Shown here: positions 35,795 to 44,590 of the stretch, one piece after another
Layout of the letters: every line of letters begins with the position of its first letter
Position numbering within the stretch: the first letter of the stretch is position 1
Assembly: GCA_020353515.1 (NCBI GenBank)
Contig: CP070695.1
Span: forward strand, 3,770,277-3,834,276
DNA from: Candidatus Heimdallarchaeota archaeon
GTDB lineage: Archaea; Asgardarchaeota; Heimdallarchaeia; Hodarchaeales; Hodarchaeaceae
DNA length: 64,000 nucleotides
Reading direction: 5' to 3'
The notes under the pieces: model-generated
Told to the model about the DNA's origin: nothing
Seen by the model: only the letters and a program-made list of their open reading frames with translations
The model's database searches: none
Position numbers and translations under genes: made by a program

Positions 35795-36826
35795 TTATTC
35801 ATCTATTTCCTTCCAAATCCCCGCAGTATTACATGGAACTGGAATATCTTTCATTGTATGTAGCCCAGGATTCGCAGAGAAAATTATAGGAACTAAATTA
35901 GCAACCACCGCAGCTGTGCCTAAATCTCCATGAACTCCTCCTTCTATTTTTTGAGAAATTCGTGGAACACCTTCCACGACTACACTATCATATTCCTCAT
36001 GGTCACCAGCATACGCAATGAAATCTAATGTTATCAAATCTTCATCCTTCTTTATTGCCACAGCTTTACTTTGAAGTCCGCATACGAATCCTTTGGGTAT
36101 GGTACAATAAGAAGTTGTGATTTCTTTTTCTGCCAAGACTGCACTTGGAGGATATTCAATTATTTCTTCACATGTCATACCTAATGCAGACAGAATCATT
36201 TGGATAGACTGTGTTAAACCAACGTGGCCTGTTATTATCCGCTCGTCAATTTTCTCTCGAAACTCCTCAGTGGAAAGCCCAGTTCCAATTTTCTCTTGGA
36301 AAGGTCCTCTTCTCTTCGCAGAATTCATCATTCGTGTTATAGTGATCTTCTGAACAGTTTGACAGGGAGCTGTTAATACAATGGGCAATAGATCCATTAA
36401 ATAACCAGGATTTATGCCTGTACCAACCACAGACACATTGTGCGTTTTAGCAAGTTCATCAATTTCATCAGAAAGATCTGGAAAGTACTCAAATGGATAA
36501 GATAATTCTTCACAAATTGAAATAATGTTACAATCTGTCTTAATCGCCTCTATGATGAGTGGTGTAACCTTTTCAAGGGAGGAGGAAGTCGAAATTATCA
36601 CCACATCAGCTTGTTTCTCATGGAGAAGTTTTTCTAGATTCGATTCGATCGTTATTGCTGGTACGTTTGAAACTCCTATAATTTCACCTAATTCCTTACC
36701 TTCGAGAGTTGGGTCTATATCAACAGCGCCAATTAGATCAATATTCTCACGTTCAACTAATAGCTTCGTTATTCGCTGCCCCATCGGCCCTAATCCTACT
36801 TGAAGCACATTAAATTTGGTTTTCAT
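35795..36826 (-). CDS. DapB-like NAD(P)-dependent dehydrogenase (2,4-diaminopentanoate dehydrogenase type)
   Basis: The 343-residue protein has an N-terminal Rossmann fold (VGLGPMGQRI at about 11-20; VDIDP acidic end), then a DapB-like catalytic region (GTGINPGYLMD). It is longer than DapB (about 270 residues) and lacks the Lys/His of that enzyme's active site that I would expect. It better fits the amine/diaminopentanoate dehydrogenase group, which oxidise amino groups in amino-acid fermentation. It is the first gene of the three-gene run 36826 to 34296; an amidohydrolase precedes it by 69 nt. Substrate unknown. Confidence 0.72.
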   Translation of the reverse strand: MKTKFNVLQVGLGPMGQRITKLLVERENIDLIGAVDIDPTLEGKELGEIIGVSNVPAITIESNLEKLLHEKQADVVIISTSSSLEKVTPLIIEAIKTDCNIISICEELSYPFEYFPDLSDEIDELAKTHNVSVVGTGINPGYLMDLLPIVLTAPCQTVQKITITRMMNSAKRRGPFQEKIGTGLSTEEFREKIDERIITGHVGLTQSIQMILSALGMTCEEIIEYPPSAVLAEKEITTSYCTIPKGFVCGLQSKAVAIKKDEDLITLDFIAYAGDHEEYDSVVVEGVPRISQKIEGGVHGDLGTAAVVANLVPIIFSANPGLHTMKDIPVPCNTAGIWKEIDE

Positions 36827-36895
36827 CAGAATCAGACCCCTTAATTCAATTAAAGATAGTGATTAAGCAATTTTTCTAGTTGTACCTTTAGAATT

Positions 36896-37852
36896 TTACT
36901 TAAAAAACTTTTCAGCATTCTGCCAGTAAAACCTATCGAGTACGGATTGGGGGAGATTTAATCCATTTATAAAGGTAGGAGGATTCAGATTGTCCTCATC
37001 TGAAAAGGGTAACTTCACTTTCCGGACGTTAGTCTCCCAGAATATACGCTGTGCCCAGTATCGAGTAGGGAAATATTTCTCAGAACGATCAGCCCATCCG
37101 ACTGACAAATCAGTTGCAAAAAGAATTCTATCCTGATTACGGATTATAAAATCACGAGCTTGTTGAGGATCTTTCCCCAATTCGCGCACAATCCATTTTG
37201 TAGAAGCTGTATCAATATAAAAATTAGTAAATTTCTTAAAAATCTCTTCTAGTTTAATTAAATTATGAATTTCAGGTAAGGACCCGAAATGAACACTAAT
37301 TACCTTAAGAGACGGATGTCGTTCAAGTACTTCGTTAAATTCGTTGATCGCTTGAGTTTTTGTACGATAACGTTCAGAATCTTGGTACTTAGTAGAGTAC
37401 CAAATATCAGGATCAGCAACATGAATATCTAATGGCAGACCATAATCTTCAATTCGACTAAAAACGGGTTCAAAGATAGGGTCTGCAATGGATACCAGCT
37501 TCTCTGTGTTATAGAAATCGATCTGACGTGGGCCAAACCAAGTTTTGGTGAGCGAATAGTTTAAGCTATGAGCTTCGTCAACAGCTTCCACGATTCTTTC
37601 AGGTTTTTTTTCAGCGAAAGCTTGCATAGGTAAGTAGTACGCAAAAACAATATCAGAGGCTTTTCCATTCTGCTCCAGAGTTTTTTTAACATCGGGTTGA
37701 GCAATACCCATAAAACGTTTAACACCAAACATATGACCCCACTTCTCAAGATCACTAAACGCGTCAGCATCCCAGATATGGACATGAGAATCGCATATAT
37801 CTGTCTTAAGAGGGGGTAATCCTTCTAGTGGGTCTTTAAAATCGAAATTCAA
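36896..37852 (-). CDS. amidohydrolase (TIM-barrel, COG2159-like)
   Basis: The 318-residue protein is a metal-dependent hydrolase of the amidohydrolase-2 group. It shows the N-terminal metal motif DSHVHIWD (about 20-27), an ISVHFGS strand near 180 and a C-terminal FATDLSVGW with the conserved Asp near 245. Relatives include ACMSD-type decarboxylases and lactonases, so hydrolysis or decarboxylation of a ring-derived compound is possible. It starts at TTG. It points into the DapB-like/MTH1187/URO-D run and may be the first gene of that transcript. Confidence 0.75.
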   Translation of the reverse strand: MNFDFKDPLEGLPPLKTDICDSHVHIWDADAFSDLEKWGHMFGVKRFMGIAQPDVKKTLEQNGKASDIVFAYYLPMQAFAEKKPERIVEAVDEAHSLNYSLTKTWFGPRQIDFYNTEKLVSIADPIFEPVFSRIEDYGLPLDIHVADPDIWYSTKYQDSERYRTKTQAINEFNEVLERHPSLKVISVHFGSLPEIHNLIKLEEIFKKFTNFYIDTASTKWIVRELGKDPQQARDFIIRNQDRILFATDLSVGWADRSEKYFPTRYWAQRIFWETNVRKVKLPFSDEDNLNPPTFINGLNLPQSVLDRFYWQNAEKFFK

Positions 37853-38015
37853 TAAAATGCCTCTATATGATCAGACGAATTCGGAATATATTTGTGAATA
37901 CTCCAAAACTTTAACAGATAATAAAAAATTGCTTTAAGGTAGACACAAGAAATATGCCAAAGTGTTTTTATTTTAGTAAGATAGTCAACCTAGTAATCCT
38001 TGGGATAGTTATCTC

Positions 38016-38741
38016 ATGCCCCAATTAGTTTACATACCAATAAAAGCGATAATATTTGATTTTGATGGAACATTGGTTGATACAAAACATTATTACTTTG
38101 GATTATTAGCACAATATTTACAAGTTGATCTTACTCTCGTAATCTCGAAAGCAGATGAGATAACTTTCTCTAAGCTTACCTCACAAGAAAGAAATGTGAA
38201 ATGGAAAATCGTTAAGGCCCTGTATAAAGTTTCACGGGCTTTAGAATTTGGATATTTCAAATCATTAAGAGCCTTGTTTTATGTCATAAGAAATCAATCA
38301 AAACAGTTTTCTTTGGCTCAACCAACGAAGGACGCTGTAATTGCCTTAAAGCGATTACATTCTTCTGGAATTAAATTAGCCATCGTGAGTGATTCTCCCA
38401 GAAAAAAAATTGAAATCTTTATTACCAACCATCTCAAGGACACAAGTTATTTTTCCCCTGATCGAATTCTAGCCTCTGGGGAGTTTGGAAAACACAAAGA
38501 GGAAGGATTTGTTCACTTTATGCGAAAATTTCAATTAACAAACACTCCAAGAAGCTGTGCAATTATCGGAGACTTAGGTGGGGACATTATTGCGGGGAAA
38601 ACTGTAAGAGTCACAACATTTGGATTTGCAGCGGGCTATTCTTCTCCTGATACCTTAATGGAAACTGGACCAGATGGTATTTACGAGACTTTACTTGAAA
38701 TGGAAGGGGCAGTGCATCTGTTTTTAGCAGAGGAGAAGTAG
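38016..38741 (+). CDS. HAD-superfamily hydrolase (phosphoglycolate phosphatase-like)
   Basis: The 241-residue protein has the HAD motifs: nucleophile DFDGTLVD at about 14-21, motif II in AIVSDSP, motif III Lys in the GKHKEEGF region and motif IV GDLGGDI. A helical cap (about 22-110) lies between motifs I and II. It is typical of class I HAD phosphatases acting on small phosphoesters. The substrate is unknown. It is a single gene with the TM-free amidohydrolase divergent upstream. Confidence 0.85.
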   Translation: MPQLVYIPIKAIIFDFDGTLVDTKHYYFGLLAQYLQVDLTLVISKADEITFSKLTSQERNVKWKIVKALYKVSRALEFGYFKSLRALFYVIRNQSKQFSLAQPTKDAVIALKRLHSSGIKLAIVSDSPRKKIEIFITNHLKDTSYFSPDRILASGEFGKHKEEGFVHFMRKFQLTNTPRSCAIIGDLGGDIIAGKTVRVTTFGFAAGYSSPDTLMETGPDGIYETLLEMEGAVHLFLAEEK

Positions 38742-38771
38742 CAATAATTAAAGAAAAAGGTTTAATTTTGA

Positions 38772-38924
38772 TTAGCAATTTCCTGCTCTTCTAATAGCCT
38801 CCAACCATTTTCTCTTTTCTGTTTCTTCTGAGAATTTAACTCGACAATATTCTTTTAATGGATCAATATACTTTGAGGCATCCCACGCTCCTTGAAGAAG
38901 ATTGATGAGAAGAAATGAGACTTA
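38772..38924 (-). pseudogene. C-terminal fragment of an unidentified gene
   Basis: About 50 codons are open with no ATG, ending in TAA at 38772-38774. The peptide contains LLQGAWDASKYIDP and EEKT-like charged helical sequence ending in WLEAIRRAGNC. Codon pattern and composition look coding, but a stop precedes it and no start exists. Family not recognised. Confidence 0.35.
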
Positions 38925-38936
38925 ATAAGCCTCCTA

Positions 38937-39131
38937 TTGCTAGACTTGAACCATAATCAGTTAGTTTCTCTTCCCAAAGAAATTCTAGAGCTAAAAAACC
39001 TACAATATTTGGATTTATCAAATAATATGCCCTTGAAAGAATTTGTTCGAGAATCTGGTTCCCCTCACAACGAAGAAAAAGGTTATTTAGCTGTACAAAC
39101 TTTTTTACAGGAGTTTCTTTCGAAAGAATAG
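38937..39131 (+). pseudogene. leucine-rich-repeat fragment
   Basis: A 64-residue frame from TTG begins inside a leucine-rich repeat (LDLNHNQLVSLPKEI, LKNLQYLDLSNN) and continues with a polar helical tail. One and a half repeats are too few to fold as a solenoid, and the frame is open only a few codons further upstream. It is likely the end of a larger LRR protein whose front has been lost. A short functional protein cannot be excluded. Confidence 0.5.
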
Positions 39132-39156
39132 TGATATTTACTCATATAAACATGCA

Positions 39157-40677
39157 TTAGTTCTCTACCCATCCTTTTGCTTTTTCAATGGCTTTATTCC
39201 AATGGTAGGTCATCCCTTGTCGCTTAGCATCATCCATTTGTGGTTTAAAGACACGATCTACTATCCATTTCTCACGCAACTCATTAAGATCCCAGAGTCC
39301 CACAGCAAGTCCAGCAGAATAAGCTGCTCCAAGAGCGGTGGTTTCTTCGATTTTTGGCCGAATACATTCGATATTTAATAAATCAGCTTGAATCTGCATT
39401 AGAAGATCATTCTTGGAAGCGCCGCCGTCTACTCGTAAACTCTGAAGTTTAATTCCACTATCTTTCTCCATAGCCTTGAAAACATCAAGTGATTGGAAAG
39501 CGATGGATTCCAGTACAGCACGAGTAATATGAGCACGATTACTTCCTCTTGTAAGTCCCACTAAGGTGCCTCGCGCAGTAGTATCCCAATGTGGGGCAAA
39601 TAGACCTACAAATGCTGGTACAAAATACACCCCACCATTATCAACGACGGAATTAGCCAGTTCTTCTGATTTAGAAGCAGAAGAGAAGAATTTTAATTGG
39701 TCTCGGAGCCATTGAATTGCTGCACCACTTATAGCAATACTTCCCTCAAGTGCATAGATTGTTTTTTTCCCGATTCCATACGCCACAGTCGTAAGAAGTC
39801 CCGAATCAGAGTGTACAATTTTATCACCTGTATTTAATAAAAGAAAATTTCCAGTACCGTAAGTATTTTTAGCCATACCTGGATTAAAACATGTTTGACC
39901 AAATAGGGCTGCTTGTTGATCTCCGAGATCTCCAGAGATAGGTGGATTACCATCTATCCCTTTGATTATTGTACGACCATAAAGATTTGGATCACTTGAC
40001 GGTCTAATTTCAGGTAACAATGACTTAGGAATTTTTAATTGTTCTACTAATTCATCATCCCAATCAAGCGTTCTAAGATCCATTAGCATTGTACGGGAAG
40101 CATTAGAAACGTCAGTAACATGTGTTCCCCCTTTGACACCTCCAGTTAGATTCCAAATCAACCACGTGTCGATGTTCCCAAAAATTAATTCTCCTTTTTC
40201 AGCTTTTGATTGAGCTCCTGGGACATTTTCTAGTAACCATCGGATTTTTGGGCCAGAAAAATAAGTAGCTATGACTAAACCAGTACGTTCTTTTACAAGA
40301 GGTTCTAAATCTTCTTTCCTGAGGTTTTCACAGATTTCAGCTGTACGAACACACTGCCAGACCACAGCATTATGAATAGGAAGCCCAGTCTTTCGATCCC
40401 AGACAATAGTTGTCTCACGCTGATTGGTTATACCAATAGCTACAAGATCTTTTAGTGAGATCTGAGCTTGATTAAGAGTTTCACGTATAACCAATTGAGT
40501 GTTTGTCCAGATGGTTAAAGGATCATGTTCAACCCATCCTGGATGAGGAAAAATCTGTTCATGTTCTCTATATTGAGAACCAGCTAAGTTACTATTCCTA
40601 TCAAAGACCATGAATCGTGTACCTGTAGTTCCCTGATCAACAGCCCCTATATACTCTTCTTTTGACATTTTTTTCAC
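39157..40677 (-). CDS. glpK: glycerol kinase
   Basis: The 506-residue protein phosphorylates glycerol to glycerol 3-phosphate with ATP. Its length is standard for the FGGY family. It has the N-terminal phosphate-1 motif IGAVDQGTTGTRF, the GlpK-typical NQRETTIVWDR, the substrate region WLIWNLTGG, the GDQQAALFGQ segment and the C-terminal GGASKNDLL and GAAYSAGLA. In an archaeon it may feed glycerol catabolism or supply glycerol phosphate. No glycerol-3-phosphate dehydrogenase or facilitator is next to it. Start is either GTG at 40677 or ATG at 40668; a hairpin-like inverted repeat spans this point. Confidence 0.95.
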   Translation of the reverse strand: MKKMSKEEYIGAVDQGTTGTRFMVFDRNSNLAGSQYREHEQIFPHPGWVEHDPLTIWTNTQLVIRETLNQAQISLKDLVAIGITNQRETTIVWDRKTGLPIHNAVVWQCVRTAEICENLRKEDLEPLVKERTGLVIATYFSGPKIRWLLENVPGAQSKAEKGELIFGNIDTWLIWNLTGGVKGGTHVTDVSNASRTMLMDLRTLDWDDELVEQLKIPKSLLPEIRPSSDPNLYGRTIIKGIDGNPPISGDLGDQQAALFGQTCFNPGMAKNTYGTGNFLLLNTGDKIVHSDSGLLTTVAYGIGKKTIYALEGSIAISGAAIQWLRDQLKFFSSASKSEELANSVVDNGGVYFVPAFVGLFAPHWDTTARGTLVGLTRGSNRAHITRAVLESIAFQSLDVFKAMEKDSGIKLQSLRVDGGASKNDLLMQIQADLLNIECIRPKIEETTALGAAYSAGLAVGLWDLNELREKWIVDRVFKPQMDDAKRQGMTYHWNKAIEKAKGWVEN

Positions 40678-40690
40678 TTCAATGTGAAAA
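40671..40690. promoter_or_regulatory. inverted repeat at the glycerol kinase start
   Basis: TTTTCAC (40671-40677) and GTGAAAA (40684-40690) form a perfect 7-bp inverted repeat with a 6-nt spacer. It overlaps the alternative GTG start and lies a few bases before the ATG. It could be an operator or a translational hairpin. Confidence 0.35.
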
Positions 40691-40749
40691 TTGCTTGATC
40701 ACTACCCTATTTTCTTCAAATGATCTATCAAATTCTCAAATATCTCAAA

Positions 40750-41286
40750 TTATGTCTTGAAATGTTGATTAATTTGTTCTTTGATAATCTTAAAGGGAGA
40801 TGATATCTCGTGATTTTTTACCCGAATAATAGTGTAAGCCTTTGCTTGGGGGTATTGAGAGAAAAAATCATTTAAGAGGCTTTCTCTCACCACTAGAATA
40901 TTTCCCTGTTTTCGCTTTAGTACTGCATTGAGTATAGGATAATAACCACTCCCTTGAAGTTCTAAAGGACCGATTTCATCAAGGAAAATAAACTTACTAT
41001 CTAAACCTGCGTGGATACTATTGAGTACTCGCGTTAGATTGTTCTTATGAATACGAAATTGACCTATTGGTATAAATGTGTCTGTCTCTTGAGCCTCAAA
41101 TGGAATTTTTACCTTTTCAGTTATTATATAGAACCACTTCTTTTCATTTTGTAAGGTTATTACCCCGCTTGATAACACCTGCTTTTGATTTAGGTATTTT
41201 AATACCTCCCAACATAAGGTGGATTTTCCTGCCTCTATTGACCCTGTAATTATGAAAGAATAGTCATTCATGCTTATGATCAACAA
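40750..41286 (-). CDS. THEP1-like nucleoside-triphosphatase
   Basis: The 178-residue P-loop protein has Walker A GSIEAGKST at about 16-24 and Walker B FIFLDEIGPLEL near 93-103. The DEIGPLE box is the hallmark of THEP1-type NTPases, which hydrolyse NTPs slowly in vitro and whose cell role is unclear. The length matches the family. The frame opens at a TTG; the ATG at 41271 (MNDYSFIITG) is a better-looking start. It lies alone, about 70 nt upstream of the glycerol kinase gene on the same strand. Confidence 0.82.
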   Translation of the reverse strand: MLIISMNDYSFIITGSIEAGKSTLCWEVLKYLNQKQVLSSGVITLQNEKKWFYIITEKVKIPFEAQETDTFIPIGQFRIHKNNLTRVLNSIHAGLDSKFIFLDEIGPLELQGSGYYPILNAVLKRKQGNILVVRESLLNDFFSQYPQAKAYTIIRVKNHEISSPFKIIKEQINQHFKT

Positions 41287-41385
41287 TCCAAATCAGGTAG
41301 TTTTGGTACAGAATTCATTATTATCTAAAAATTTTTTGCTACATAGATTTTATGGCTGATTCATAAATATTAAAATCACGCTAGA

Positions 41386-41994
41386 CTATTTTTTCCAAAA
41401 CTTAGGAATCAATGCTCCAGTTTGATGACGGTACTCAAGGTAAGGAGCCCCAAATCGCTTAATCAAATCCTTTTCTTCAAAATAAATATATATTGGAACA
41501 TAAATGACGATATAAAGTGTAATCCAAATAACAAGAAATAATGAATTGACAAATAAAGCGATAACGATGTATAAAGGCATCTCCCCCAGGACACCAGGAT
41601 GACGAATATGTTTATATATACCGCCATGGAGCTCAGTTTCTTTTGATGGTTTCATATGCTCCTCACCTCCATCCTGTATGGCTTTAATCAATATAATAAT
41701 ACATGGAATAGCGATAATAACTCCAACGAGAAATCCAAAGAATGGATCGGGATGGATATGCCAATTAAATTCGGGTACAGGAAACCAGATCCAAAGAATT
41801 ATATTTATGACCATGATACTGGCAAAAATACTCAGTATGATTCGAAACCAGTAGCACTCTTTCCACGCTTTCTCTCCTCGTTTTTCTTCCCTAGTCACAG
41901 GCATCACACTAATTATGCTAAAATAAGCAAACATTATTGCACTGACGTGTAATGAGCACAAATTCACCCATGGGATTAAATCAGAGCCATTCAT
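41386..41994 (-). CDS. isoprenylcysteine methyltransferase-like membrane protein (ICMT/PEMT family)
   Basis: The 202-residue protein has about five TM helices. Its C-terminal half carries the ICMT/PEMT signature: YKHIRHPGVLGE near 128-139 and EEKDLIKRFG.PYLEYR near 172-188, which bind SAM and close the active site. Family members methylate prenylcysteines or phospholipids in the membrane. The substrate here is unknown; a small GTPase is encoded in the window but shows no CaaX box. A TATA-like TATATAAA lies about 50 nt upstream. Confidence 0.8.
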   Translation of the reverse strand: MNGSDLIPWVNLCSLHVSAIMFAYFSIISVMPVTREEKRGEKAWKECYWFRIILSIFASIMVINIILWIWFPVPEFNWHIHPDPFFGFLVGVIIAIPCIIILIKAIQDGGEEHMKPSKETELHGGIYKHIRHPGVLGEMPLYIVIALFVNSLFLVIWITLYIVIYVPIYIYFEEKDLIKRFGAPYLEYRHQTGALIPKFWKK

Positions 41995-42042
41995 GAAAAT
42001 CCCTTAAAATCTAGTAGCCTGATTCTATCCCCAATTTGTCCC

Positions 42043-42050
42043 TTTATATA
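42043..42050 (-). promoter_or_regulatory. candidate TATA box for the ICMT-like gene
   Basis: TATATAAA on the minus strand lies about 50 nt upstream of the ATG at 41994, placing a likely transcription start near 42020 and a leader of about 25 nt with ggg-rich sequence. Confidence 0.45.
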
Positions 42051-42110
42051 TGAAAGCGTATCTGATGTACACCACGTATACTGAGAAGAAAAAGAATTGG
42101 ATGGTGGAAT

Positions 42111-43220
42111 TTATCCTACATCGGTTATTCCATCACTAGTTATTGCAAATACGGTTTCATTTTCAGGAAGTAACGGAGAGTCAGCGATTCTAGCGATCCT
42201 ACGCTCACCTTTAGACTTTCGAAGATATACACGAGTATGACTTGCATGAGCTACGATATTCCCACCAACAGGAGCCGTGGGATCACCAAAAAACATATCA
42301 GGTTTGGAATGAACCTGATTAGTAACTATTATAGCTAAATTCCCGACCTCAGCGACTTTGAGAAGAGTGTGAATATGCTGATTCAGTTTTTGCTGCCGTC
42401 CAGCTAGCGTTCCACGTCCAACATATTCAGCACGAAAATGAGAAATGAGGGAGTCAACAATTAGAAGCCCGATTCTTTCTGTTTGACTATCTTTGGCAAC
42501 TTTTTCTGCTAAAACCATTTGATGATCACTATTGTACGCTCTCCCATGCATGATATTTTTTAGGGTTTTTTTGATATTTAGATCCCCTTCCCAACGTTTA
42601 CTCATATCGAGGATTCTTTCAGGACGAAAAGTACCCTCAGTATCAATATAGACTACTTTTACAGGCTCATTATCATCCACATTCAATCCACCCATCTCAC
42701 GAGGAAGTTGAGCTGTAATACAGAGCTGATGAGCGATCTGGGTCTTACCTGTCCGGTATTCACCATAAAATTCTGTCATAGATCCTGTTTCGATCCCACC
42801 TCCAAAAAGATCATCAAGGGAAGCAGAGCCTGTGGTGATTTTTAACATATTTCTACGGCGTTCTAAGACTTCCTCAGCCGTAATGAAGCCAAAATCTAAA
42901 GCATCCCGAGCAGCTTGGATAATCTTCCTAGATGTCGCTTCTCCTAGATTACCAACTGCGACTAGTTCCCCGATACTTACTGTTGCAAGGGATTCCAATG
43001 TTCCAAAGCCAGAATCTTGAAGTTTCTTCGCAGTAGCAGGACCAATGCCTGGAAGATCTCCAATATCATTTATTCCTGCTTTATTATCCTTCAGTGTTGT
43101 GGGAGAGGTGCTTAATGCATCATTATTCAGAGGTTGTGAAACTACTTTAGATTCTTTAGAGTTTTTGTCCTCTTCCCCCTTTTTATTGCGCGATATTGTC
43201 TTTCTTTTCCGTGGTGGCAA
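42111..43220 (-). CDS. radA: DNA repair and recombination protein RadA
   Basis: The 369-residue RadA is the archaeal RecA/Rad51 recombinase, forming filaments on single-stranded DNA for strand exchange. A lysine-rich, low-complexity N-terminus (about 1-50) precedes a helix-hairpin-helix domain (DLPGIGPATAKKL, VGNLGEATSRKII; about 52-112). The ATPase core has Walker A GEYRTGKTQ near 150, Walker B LLIVDSLI near 240 and the L2-like IVTNQVHSKP. The C-terminus is standard. Walker A and the following residues match eukaryotic Rad51 (GEFRTGKTQ) more closely than GEFGSGKTQ. The N-terminal extension is longer than in typical archaeal RadA. It starts at TTG after aaggt. Confidence 0.95.
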   Translation of the reverse strand: MPPRKRKTISRNKKGEEDKNSKESKVVSQPLNNDALSTSPTTLKDNKAGINDIGDLPGIGPATAKKLQDSGFGTLESLATVSIGELVAVGNLGEATSRKIIQAARDALDFGFITAEEVLERRRNMLKITTGSASLDDLFGGGIETGSMTEFYGEYRTGKTQIAHQLCITAQLPREMGGLNVDDNEPVKVVYIDTEGTFRPERILDMSKRWEGDLNIKKTLKNIMHGRAYNSDHQMVLAEKVAKDSQTERIGLLIVDSLISHFRAEYVGRGTLAGRQQKLNQHIHTLLKVAEVGNLAIIVTNQVHSKPDMFFGDPTAPVGGNIVAHASHTRVYLRKSKGERRIARIADSPLLPENETVFAITSDGITDVG

Positions 43221-43565
43221 TATTAATCAAACCTTGTATCTGATTTATGATAGATAATGTAAAACTAGACGTATTTTTAACTAAACAGAGTGTAAAATCA
43301 ATATGAAACTGGGTTAATTTGACAATTACTAATGTCACTGAGGAAAATGTAGATCCATAATATAGTAACTACGATGAGAAAGCCGATTCAAGAAGCTGAT
43401 AGAAATTTTAATCCTGCTTGGTATGGACTTGTATCATTTAGACAAAATTTTTTCACACTGATAGCGAAATAATCTGTTCGATCCATTTTCGTCATTTTCG
43501 ATGATCTCACTCTATGATCTGACACTTTGGGTAAAGAATGCTATGAGTTGTTCATTATTCTTCTT
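43221..43565. other. 345-bp intergenic region upstream of radA
   Basis: It should contain the radA promoter. A plus-strand 32-codon frame at 43374-43472 includes FNPAWYGLVSF, faintly like the start of TehA/SLAC1 transporters, but is too short to call. No repeat or RNA gene seen. Confidence 0.4.
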
Positions 43566-44399
43566 TCAGCCCCTCCAAATAATAGAAACAGGATTTCGAA
43601 TAGGAATCTTGGAGTATTCATAAATAGGATAGCCCATGGATAAGACTGCAAAAACCTCGTATTTTTCCGGTGAGACCCCCAATTCTTCCGCTATTTTTGG
43701 TCTTCGGCGAATCGCTTCAATAGCGTAGCCAATGTTTAAGGTTCCTAATCCATTCACATGTGCTGCTAACATCAAATAAGCAACAGCAAAACCAACGTTT
43801 AATGCCACCATTGAATCATCTTTAGGTGCGTACACAACGAGAATCGCTGGAGGGTCATAAAAAATCGCATCTCTACCTTTATCAGCTTCCATCAACCAAT
43901 AGTTCCATTTTCGTATACGTCGTAACGTATTAGGATCCTCTGATTCTGATGATTCGAAGATTTTCAACACAGAGGCATAGAAATTCCTGAGATTTTCCAC
44001 AAATGGAGGTATAGCTTGGTTTTTCATAATGAGATATTTAACATTCTGCAAATTACTTGCCGTTGGAGCATATCGTGCTTCAGATATGAGTCGTTCTAGT
44101 AAATCTTTAGGGATCGGCTTTTCTTTGAAATTTCTAATCGATCTTCTGGTTTGAAATAATGTATACAGATCTTGAGGATCGATTTTAGAGGTAGTTGGAA
44201 TTTTTCTAGATAATGTGTAATCTAGCTTAGCGTGTCTGATGGCATCTTCAGGACAAATAGCTATACAGTGGCCACATAATATACAATACTCTTCAAACTC
44301 AACTTTTATGCTGTCTTGATCCAATGCAAAAATAATTGAGGGGCAAGTATTAACACAATAACCACATTTGATACATAATTCTGGTAAAACTTCAATCAT
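43566..44399 (-). CDS. ferredoxin-domain nitroreductase family protein
   Basis: The 277-residue protein fuses an N-terminal double [4Fe-4S] ferredoxin (CIKCGYCVNTCP at about 9-20; CILCGHCIAICP at about 38-49) to an FMN-dependent nitroreductase fold (about 75-277; RRSIRNF, APTASNLQN). The ferredoxin half probably delivers electrons to the flavin for reducing an unknown substrate. Such fusions are common in anaerobic archaea and clostridia. Length and cysteine spacing are normal. It is a single gene; the histidine kinase gene is divergent upstream. Confidence 0.9.
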   Translation of the reverse strand: MIEVLPELCIKCGYCVNTCPSIIFALDQDSIKVEFEEYCILCGHCIAICPEDAIRHAKLDYTLSRKIPTTSKIDPQDLYTLFQTRRSIRNFKEKPIPKDLLERLISEARYAPTASNLQNVKYLIMKNQAIPPFVENLRNFYASVLKIFESSESEDPNTLRRIRKWNYWLMEADKGRDAIFYDPPAILVVYAPKDDSMVALNVGFAVAYLMLAAHVNGLGTLNIGYAIEAIRRRPKIAEELGVSPEKYEVFAVLSMGYPIYEYSKIPIRNPVSIIWRG

Positions 44400-44590
44400 T
44401 TAATTCGTGCCACTCCTAAAGTCTAAGTAAGTCCGTTTTATTCTAGTTTTTATTTAATTCTTTTCCTGATATAATGATTACTCTTGTTTAATCTTGATTG
44501 GAGAAATTTTAAAGATAAATTTAGACTAATGGTACTGGAAAAACTCAATGTTTAAATTAGAGAACTCCAATATTTTCACTAGTGTAAAAG

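Larger units (their letters stand above)
38742..39156. other. intergenic region with two gene fragments
   Basis: Between the HAD and glycerol kinase genes lie a minus-strand open stretch and a plus-strand leucine-rich-repeat fragment, both listed separately. No other structure was seen. Confidence 0.5.

Noticed and set aside
35795..36826. True dihydrodipicolinate reductase (DapB) for lysine synthesis
   Set aside because: The protein is too long and no lysine-pathway gene is near; the amine-dehydrogenase-like group fits better.
43374..43472. 32-codon plus-strand frame with FNPAWYGLV, faintly TehA/SLAC1-like
   Set aside because: Too short, no good ribosome site and only a weak resemblance.
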